Below, one piece after another: positions 61,601 through 64,000 of a stretch of DNA of 64,000 nucleotides. The notes below the pieces were generated by a model that had not been told where the DNA came from, ran no database searches, and worked only from the letters and a program-made list of their open reading frames with translations. The position numbers and the translations under genes are program-made. Source of the DNA: Stenotrophomonas ginsengisoli (GTDB taxonomy: Bacteria; Pseudomonadota; Gammaproteobacteria; Xanthomonadales; Xanthomonadaceae); NCBI RefSeq assembly GCF_001431485.1, contig NZ_LDJM01000010.1, positions 1-64,000 of the forward strand, written 5' to 3'. Each line of letters opens with the position of its first letter. The stretch's first letter is position 1.

Positions 61601-64000
61601 CTGCTGGGCGGTGCCCACGCCGACGGTGACGCTGAGCTGCTGGCCCGCGGCGTTCCAGGTGTAGCTGGTCTTCAGCGCCAGCCCGTTGGGGTCAACCAGG
61701 GTCTCAACCAGCTGGCCGTTGGCATCGTATCGGCTGCGGGTTTCCACGCCACGGCTGTCGACCATGCTGAGCTGGCGGCCGGCGGCGTCGTAGCGGTAGG
61801 TGGTGGTGAGGTTCAGGCCCTGCGGGTCTACCGTGCGCTGCAGCAGGCGGCCTGCAGCATCGTAGGTATAGGCCACGCGGCGACCGTTGGCATCGGTGCT
61901 GCTGGTCAGCAGGCCGCGCGTATCGAAGTCCTGGGTCTGGCGGCTGCCGTCGGCACCCACCACGGCGGTTTGCTGGCCGCTGGCGTCGTAATCGTAGCGG
62001 GTGACGGCACCACGTGCGTCGGTGACGCTCACGGTTTCACCGTGGGCGTTGTGCTCGGTGCGCAGGGTAATGCCTTCCGGCGAACGCACGCTGACGGTGC
62101 GGGCGGCATCGTCATAGATATAGGTGGTCACGGCTCCTTCGGCGTCGGTGCTGGTCAGCACGCGGTCGAAGGCATCGTAGGTCTGGGTCTGGCGCTGTTC
62201 CACGCCATTGACTGTCTGCCAGCTGGCAACCTGGCGGCCGTTGCGGTCGTACGACCACTGGCGCACCTGACCACGGGCGTCGGTGCTGCTGATGGCGCGA
62301 CCGAACGCATCGTAGGTCCAGCTCTGGCTGGTCTGCAGCGCGCCCTGCCCTGCGATCAGCGTGGTTCGCAGACCGCGCGCGTCGTAGCGGCTTTCGGTCA
62401 CGCGTTCCAGGCCGCCGCCCATTTCAATGCGGTCGAAGGTCTGCTCGCCGAAGGCGTTGTAGGCGAAGGTGCGGCGATTGCCGAGGGCATCCACGCTGGT
62501 GGTGAGCAGGCCGCGGTTGTCGTAGGCCATCTGCACGCGCACATCGGTGCCGGCTACGTACTGCAGGGTGTTTATTGCGGCAAGGACGCTGGCGCGGTTT
62601 CCCGGCGTGGCCAGGGTCAGGCGGCCCGTGTAGGTGATGGTATCGATCACCTGACCGAAGACGTCATAGCGGGTTTCGGAAACCTCGCCGGCTCCGTTGG
62701 CAATGCCGTTGGCGTCGCCTACGCCGCGCACGGTGTGGGTGATGCGGCCGGCCGCGTCGTGGAAGTACCAGGTGCGATTGCCCTGGGCATCGATGCTCTC
62801 GATGCGGCGACCCACCGCGTCGTAGACGTGGCGCACGCCGTACTGCGCGTACACGGCATCCAGCTGGGCCTCGGTCATGCCCGGCAGCAGGTGCGTAGCG
62901 CCGTTGCCGGAGAGCTCGCCGATCAGGTTGCCGAGCGCGTCATAGCGCAGGTGGCCTTCACGCACTTCGGTAGTGCCGGCGGCCACGGTGGTGGACACCA
63001 GATTGCCCAGGCTGTCGTACGCGTAGCGGGTTACCGTGCCTTCCGCATTCACTTCACTGATGGCACGGCCCAGCGCATCGTACGCAATGCGGGTCTCGCG
63101 CATGCCGCCATTGGCCACGCCGGCCAGCAGGGTCTGCAGCGTTTCGGTGCCGGTGAGGTTGTCCAGCCGGCGCGCGTAACCGCGCGTGGCGCGCACGTTG
63201 TTGGTGCTGTCGTAGACCACTTCGCTGAGGTAGCCCTCGCTGTCCAGCACGGCCACCAGGCGGTTCAAGCCGTCGTAGAAATTGCGGGTGGTCTGGTCGC
63301 GGGCATCGGTGGCCGGGCGCAGCTCGGCCAAGGTGCCGGCAGCGCGCAGCGTGGTGCTGGCGGGGTTGGCATAGGCCACGCTGCGGATCAGGCGGCCGGT
63401 GGCGTCGTACACCATTTCGGTGAGGTAGCCGCCCGCATCCAGCGTGGCGACCTGGCGGCCGTTGGCATCGAAGAAGTAGCGGGTGGTCCGGGCGGTTGCG
63501 GCAGTGCCGGCAGCGTCCATGCGCACGCTTTCCACCAGCTGCCCTGCACCGTTATAGCGATACAGCACCTGGTTGCCGTCTGCGTCCAGGCTGCGCACGC
63601 GCAGGCCGGCCATGTCGTATTCGTCGCGCAGCACGCGGTCATTTGGGTGTGCTGCGGGTGCGTACTGGGACCACTCGGTGAGGTTCACCGCCCCGTTCTG
63701 TACCCAGGTGCGGGTGTCCAGCGCCACCGCGTGCCGGGTGGTGACGGTGATGTTGCCGAAAGCATCGCGTGCATACGACACCACCGAGCCGGTGGGGCCG
63801 ACTTCGGCCTGCAGCAGGCCGCGGTTGTCATAGAAGTAGTAGCTGCGGCCACCGCTGGCGTCTTCACTGGCGCGCAGGCGGCCGAAGCTGTCGTAGTAGT
63901 TGCGGCTGGTGCGGCTGAGCGTGCCGTCCACGCTGGTGGTTGTGACGCTCAGCGTACGGCCGTAGGCGTCGCGCAGTTCAGTACTGACCCGCTTGGTGCC
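49694..64000 (-). CDS. Giant RHS/YD-repeat polymorphic toxin with He_PIG units and TNT tip (5' end outside window)
   Basis: An open frame of about 4,770 codons that runs off the right edge. In protein order: a long YD-repeat shell (64,000 to about 57,200) of G..xxYxYDxxGxL units such as RYDALGNLIGELSG and TYDAFGRAISSTDARG; about twelve cadherin-like/He_PIG units (57,190-53,380); a Pro/Ser linker; a second YD block (about 53,030-52,080); a LysM domain (about 51,960-51,805, QAGDTLRTIAKRVYG). Then follow a hydrophobic segment (LGMIIMIVVTIVVTVYTAGA) with a Gly/Ala-rich region to about 51,250, a linker, and the C-terminal TNT-like toxin domain. The standard RHS core motif with DPxGL before the toxin is not seen. 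Delivery is presumably by contact-dependent or secretion-system export; no VgrG, PAAR or T6SS gene is in the window. Substrate is presumably cytosolic NAD(P)+ of competitors. Confidence 0.9.
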   Translation of the reverse strand, partial: GTKRVSTELRDAYGRTLSVTTTSVDGTLSRTSRNYYDSFGRLRASEDASGGRSYYFYDNRGLLQAEVGPTGSVVSYARDAFGNITVTTRHAVALDTRTWVQNGAVNLTEWSQYAPAAHPNDRVLRDEYDMAGLRVRSLDADGNQVLYRYNGAGQLVESVRMDAAGTAATARTTRYFFDANGRQVATLDAGGYLTEMVYDATGRLIRSVAYANPASTTLRAAGTLAELRPATDARDQTTRNFYDGLNRLVAVLDSEGYLSEVVYDSTNNVRATRGYARRLDNLTGTETLQTLLAGVANGGMRETRIAYDALGRAISEVNAEGTVTRYAYDSLGNLVSTTVAAGTTEVREGHLRYDALGNLIGELSGNGATHLLPGMTEAQLDAVYAQYGVRHVYDAVGRRIESIDAQGNRTWYFHDAAGRITHTVRGVGDANGIANGAGEVSETRYDVFGQVIDTITYTGRLTLATPGNRASVLAAINTLQYVAGTDVRVQMAYDNRGLLTTSVDALGNRRTFAYNAFGEQTFDRIEMGGGLERVTESRYDARGLRTTLIAGQGALQTSQSWTYDAFGRAISSTDARGQVRQWSYDRNGRQVASWQTVNGVEQRQTQTYDAFDRVLTSTDAEGAVTTYIYDDAARTVSVRSPEGITLRTEHNAHGETVSVTDARGAVTRYDYDASGQQTAVVGADGSRQTQDFDTRGLLTSSTDANGRRVAYTYDAAGRLLQRTVDPQGLNLTTTYRYDAAGRQLSMVDSRGVETRSRYDANGQLVETLVDPNGLALKTSYTWNAAGQQLSVTVGVGTAQQVTTLYTYDALGRRSSQTVDPGTGRLNLTTQYRFDANGNVVASIDAAGRMTRFAYDADNRLQFTVDAAGGVTRNWYDRNGRVVAQRSYATAISLADLPEATTAAQVQARLTANDARDLQQYSVYDQDGQLRLSINGAGAVTGNDRDAAGRSVRQIRYANPVNLGALGAGLLTAATTPAEVLAALSVDPARDATSWQVLDDMGRVRYEIAADGSVLERRYDASGVQVGTVSYADRIELSAQRRQDLAKGTVSVATVAGLLANNSQNQLQYVVLDAAGRVRFEVRRDADGLGRVIEYGYEGTARVSTTVYGRGVTFDALQTVASLNALLVPLRNAGEARTERVVLDAAGRQRFSVDASGTVKEIRYDALGQAVASVTYLIKPDVNSAQTLATLTAWAAAQPVDQRRLDSQQYDAAGRLAVHTNALGQIERYSYDGAGQLISYTDAANQVWTYTYNAVGKRTSETSPAVAVATVGSNGQFTVATRAIVTRTEFDALGNVIRRSEDADGGTPRITEYQYDNRGNQIRTTFPDAWVIDEASGQLVASGQRPTIDVSYDTLNRAVVQKDVRGNYTYKVYDVLGQLAYDVDADGYVSSYSYDAYGNQTGLRRFANALQTGAIAGWSAGTALTALQVRDGGGLVASANDRQLLSRYNVLGQKVETLSSQREYYGPDGIARQGTPTVRYQYDGYGNLQRLSELLSGTADQADAQWAHTWHYYDVLGRKVMTVDAEGYATSTEYTITGEVATQTEHARALSTAGLGAQQPPAPLSGDAVTGFDRRTAYTYDALGRKITETASRQFQRADGSAGQRDVQTRTGYDVLGRVVTTSDENGTITTGYDALGRVTSVREPERATLRAPAEAHLQADANLDLNHQPLYELTSPYTTTVYDAFGNAVQMRRYANGWVNGQSAPVADDARDQLQTLQYDRQGRLVRSVDALGNVQISHYDAADHVIRTRTTLAGSTADRNAIVIGEFAYDRSGRQLSSSTTRVVGGVNTVEAAETVAYNGFGEIIGKSHYGLVGTLQYGYDAGGNMTSSNEGGADVRLGYNLAGYQVRQSRSSWNGTASVNAITTIHTDRLGRALRTDLPSFNTNEAAVSSLVRQFDRWGNVTQIIDARGYQTNYQYNSFNQITRDERPLVEVVAETGARSWVRPVNEWFYDVFGRLVATRDANGNMRTSEYNNAGQLVKSRDGVGATTLLAYDALGNQRLQQNALGYITSKDYDRLGRVTAIGDFLLNDAGTARYRTTLQQYRLNENGDRVAVTDALGYTALYDYDSRHLVVRSQTAMGVIQSYGYDVLGRKTLESNALAQAWGTDRDGQQVRRNELTWQYDVFGRTSDHNDLSTRDYNYEYSPGGQLSYEHGNGGGVVDTARSYNYYANGQLKRIEDSAGNYSYYEYDAAGNKTLEETFTRDGAGVVVHTFTRSWYDSHNRVQRVVQDDASAGTARRMFDIRYDYDAVGNRRHVQVQSSYGPNAAAMPVTNTAPTAVKAVADRTVRKGILSEFRVLFSDVFRDAEQDALILDITLADGSALPSWLGARYDAATGEIIFSAAPPAGSSDADVVVKLTARETANAANEVATLFTVRSRTNTAPRALTGDVAQLNAKTERPWAAELPASMYFIDEDVGDMLSLSLDNAAALPAWLKLDLSNPYVLRLSGTPLVSESITLTLRATDQSGASVVKTIQLRTAANAGPNVVSTPSLGEAIQGRAYSWTQSLSQLFVDPNGDRLQVRASGLPSWLNFTFIDQANPTLRLDGNVPSTVADGTQYAVTLTATDPDGLTSTVTLNLVVRANRAPVVLNPGGYQLPGIRVHDQLDVTVAISSLFTDLEGDKIAFEALKVPSWITATLDREAGTIRLRGLAKQAGSVSLDVKGVDVNGLSSTATLLLNIGQDRAPYRDTTVPLNDINLSIGRNFSITLPDNLFIEPDGDGFTMRMAVVTQGGYRHDVIPPVWIDELITQPWPSWMTFNPATRTLSGQVPPGTAASNFTIVVTARDGRGNPSDPGGKIGQTGYANDSFMRVNLVPFVNTAPVYNADSMPPRTLNHGTPVNFTLPQGAFWEPDGDTLTYIGYVQQPDYWEYVRDPRNPSEYLPDPVLRDGLLVSLSTIGLSIDAATGTITGTPTNLEHLSYRIWVMARDPQGALAQGKFVANVQNAAPIAPGGISRTAPAGSAWSYSLAPFTDANGETLIYTASNLPSWMSFNPATRTLSGTPSAVGSWTITITGTDAAGASASTTITVTTPNSGPVLTSPLSSHETWRNTAWSYQIPANTFVDANGDALTWSVSGLPAGINFDPATRYLSGYATTLGAYSVTVSVSDGRGGTNSTSFVINVTNAAPVYNGGLVNRNAQLNEQVNWALPPGTFTDANNDNLTYSIMVENPGYDEVYWEPREAAWMIRYIPPTWQTSYSLKIDPNTGTVTGTMPAFTEPRHPVTGAAGRYLPSFRIKIIASDGIATSEGIFGGYLNFAPVGGQNPRTIKAGVATSIQLNAFSDPNGDPLTYSVSGLPAGMWFDAASRTINGSASAGSYAITIHANDGRGGVGTATFTLTVQANNAPAAPAIATMNMQVGTGVGVVLPAFSDPDSDPVTHNVPTLPPGLWWDAASRTIGGTPSRPGTYWVQYTGTDNRGGVGSVTFQIIVAAAPIPNRAPYVAVAPPANVAHFQNTNQYIIQPSGFTLPPNTFADPDNNPLTYTIITKPAWLSYEYTANGHSFWGKSNDSRSWAIWAITIRATDPSGLYADVSFNVTSEYWGTTPGGGGTVPRRVAASAPVSDSAMTTSSTGLGLPATGASSGGLIDHIEVEDIAQRPPEQAALSVEATSSPVPQASPSQAPVAPTVTAWGGPVNIAGGSVPSGPGEVSSATGTGAIAVETKDYWYTYDAENRIVVNNGSLQNGEIVLTLYGEDSYALDYDLSGNVVSRRTNRSANGVEFYWIDRTAYDLRGNRLYEYATDTIRNGIFNSGGGVQKKFVHDAANHLTATYNYYASGSVWEDKTGPGEYEEIWGVYDYGGWLYSAETYSYDMDGRVTVQQSFLRDTSTFTWLRNADNTNGRQTYDISLLNFQNGTDYTNGYDAAGRLVSYKYQTPQYTHTYTTTYEGRENWLQKSVTGTSTNSNYKTTTNTLTYDAFGRLMSQRETTPLRSGSMDDRQRYYASDMDGKVINRREGTINGNGTFIQEGVGGPGNYRLVHANGEQIAELKEGFQGVFAGRAFTTTQIQSVAGRGVYTAGGGQTTAQAGDTLRTIAKRVYGSDQLWYVLAEANGFGDPDTEIGAGTRLSTPESSVNRNDAGTFKPYNPSEAIGNTAPSLPYIAPPPSGGCATLGMIIMIVVTIVVTVYTAGAASGATGSLWSAGLSSLGGGNLAAAGVGGFVGSTAGQAVGSAMDVTSFSWRNAAVSGATAMASAGFGAAANAGKLGSYVQNTQYARAAAQSVAGGMTSYAAGRAVGLDTSFSWRSIAANAVSAAISTRAGDALGWNPTPDAGGSGGFWTDVGNGVLDGVVNLHTRRAMGFGERVDYRSIVADAFGNALGNAAVRGVQNWRANGSEPQLRHDLMEQWREEDMRRLQADIAAEEQSRLPGWASNNQTAPYDASRYTQQLDDIVLQGPSTTLTADERRRLVSTTTYHTRHVDPYAIARNGGQVDEYNTVQTFRLPENTPVRIEALPLEAARTVAARLTATEARANSLEQSKQSTVEYWGRNVPMRMAAKAGYNIIQGTNSLYGMATDLEYGRKVQGAIGYAVQNPGAVADAAGASLGKWWDSPLGDKLEGAGTFGIELLASGGTSLLTRSGTGVRTFGAVVDVAEEAAALRRIADLNATPEAQSLHARINSRAEFSALSPQLAENNVPLSQAYVAWERGEWSKLESMLPPGEWPPYRGFVSRGNGVLEPGSQIDRFGGRFKDGVFTDRGSFVSPAGTSFTSRALPDSALKSPSSVYEVVRPIRGHYGPAMPWFGQTGMGVQWELGASIDQLLKGGYIRLVDRKTSGQ
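49697..50044 (-). other. C-terminal TNT-like NAD+ glycohydrolase toxin domain
   Basis: The last 116 residues of the RHS protein match the tuberculosis-necrotizing-toxin (TNT, DUF4237) pattern. Blocks: EWPPYRGFV; LEPGSQIDRFGG with the Arg expected to contact NAD; GSFVSPAGTSFTSRALP; VYEVVRPI; and MPWFGQTGMGVQWEL, in which Gln aligns with the active-site Gln of TNT; ending LLKGGYI. These are family-knowledge matches by eye. Such domains hydrolyse NAD+ to nicotinamide and ADP-ribose and are fatal without an antitoxin. Confidence 0.82.
53380..57190 (-). repeat. Twelve tandem cadherin-like/He_PIG units in the RHS protein
   Basis: About 1,270 residues divide into units of 90-120 aa, each opened by N/D-x-A/G-P. 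The openings are NTAPTAV, NTAPRAL, NAGPNVV, NRAPVVL, DRAPYRD, NTAPVYN, NAAPIAP, NSGPVLT, NAAPVYN, NFAPVGG, NNAPAAP and NRAPYVA. Most contain a calcium-type Fx(D/E)xxxD motif (FTDLEGDKI, FTDANGETL, FSDPDSDPV), then LPxWxxFDxxTxxxxGTP and a final DxxGxxxxxxFxxxV strand. This is the He_PIG/dystroglycan-type (CADG) fold of adhesins. Confidence 0.88.
53833..54179. repeat. 347-bp direct repeat, copy 2 (inside the RHS gene)
   Basis: Intact parent copy of the fragment at 46791-47137, covering parts of the tenth and eleventh He_PIG units. The reading frame is continuous here, so this is the source copy or a copy homogenised with it. Confidence 0.9.

Overview
The window is a high-GC chromosomal segment from a gammaproteobacterium, most likely a Xanthomonadaceae member of the Stenotrophomonas/Pseudoxanthomonas/Lysobacter type. 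The basis is the rhlB | trx | rho block, a monomeric NADP isocitrate dehydrogenase next to aceK, the Roadblock/small-GTPase operon and protein-level resemblance. Genus is inference. I see no tRNA, rRNA or CRISPR array.

Region 1 (1-27,020) is mostly housekeeping. It holds ung, a double-receiver response regulator, ftsX-ftsE, rhlB, trx and rho (divergent from rhlB), a secreted TonB-domain protein and aceK. A four-gene Roadblock/GTPase operon follows, then monomeric icd, a lipoprotein, a LysM protein, queF, an I42-type protease-inhibitor lipoprotein, an M20 amidohydrolase, and an MdtABC-like RND pump (one adaptor, two transporters). Strong hairpin terminators separate several of these units.

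Region 2 (27,067-46,632) is one tightly packed minus-strand operon of 26 genes. In transcription order: TPR protein, fliQ, fliR, flhB, flhA, flgF, flgG, flgA, flgH, flgI, flgB, flgC, fliE, fliF, a short FliG-position gene, fliH, fliI, fliJ, a FliK-position gene, flgD, flgE, fliM-like, fliN, fliO, fliP and a FliA-type sigma factor. Neighbours mostly overlap by 1-19 nt, often as ATGA/GTGA. Export gate, ATPase, MS ring, rod, P/L rings and hook are all encoded. Flagellin, filament cap, hook-filament junction, stator, chemotaxis, FlgM and FlhF/FleQ genes are absent from the window. The rotor genes are reduced: the FliG-position protein has 147 aa, FliM lacks its CheY-binding peptide, FliF is short. 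I read this as a stripped flagellar type III secretion apparatus rather than an ordinary motility operon. Genes elsewhere in the genome could change that reading.

Region 3 (46,633-64,000) is a polymorphic-toxin locus, also on the minus strand, running off the right edge. A giant YD/RHS-repeat protein (more than 4,760 residues here) carries about twelve tandem cadherin-like/He_PIG units, a second YD block, a LysM domain, a hydrophobic Gly/Ala-rich segment and a C-terminal TNT-like (NAD+ glycohydrolase) toxin domain. A cysteine-rich 121-aa gene 2 bp downstream is the likely immunity gene. Between it and the secretion operon lie two small orphan immunity-like genes, a dead IS30 remnant, an IS5-like remnant, and a displaced fragment of the RHS gene that duplicates 347 bp of the He_PIG region almost exactly.
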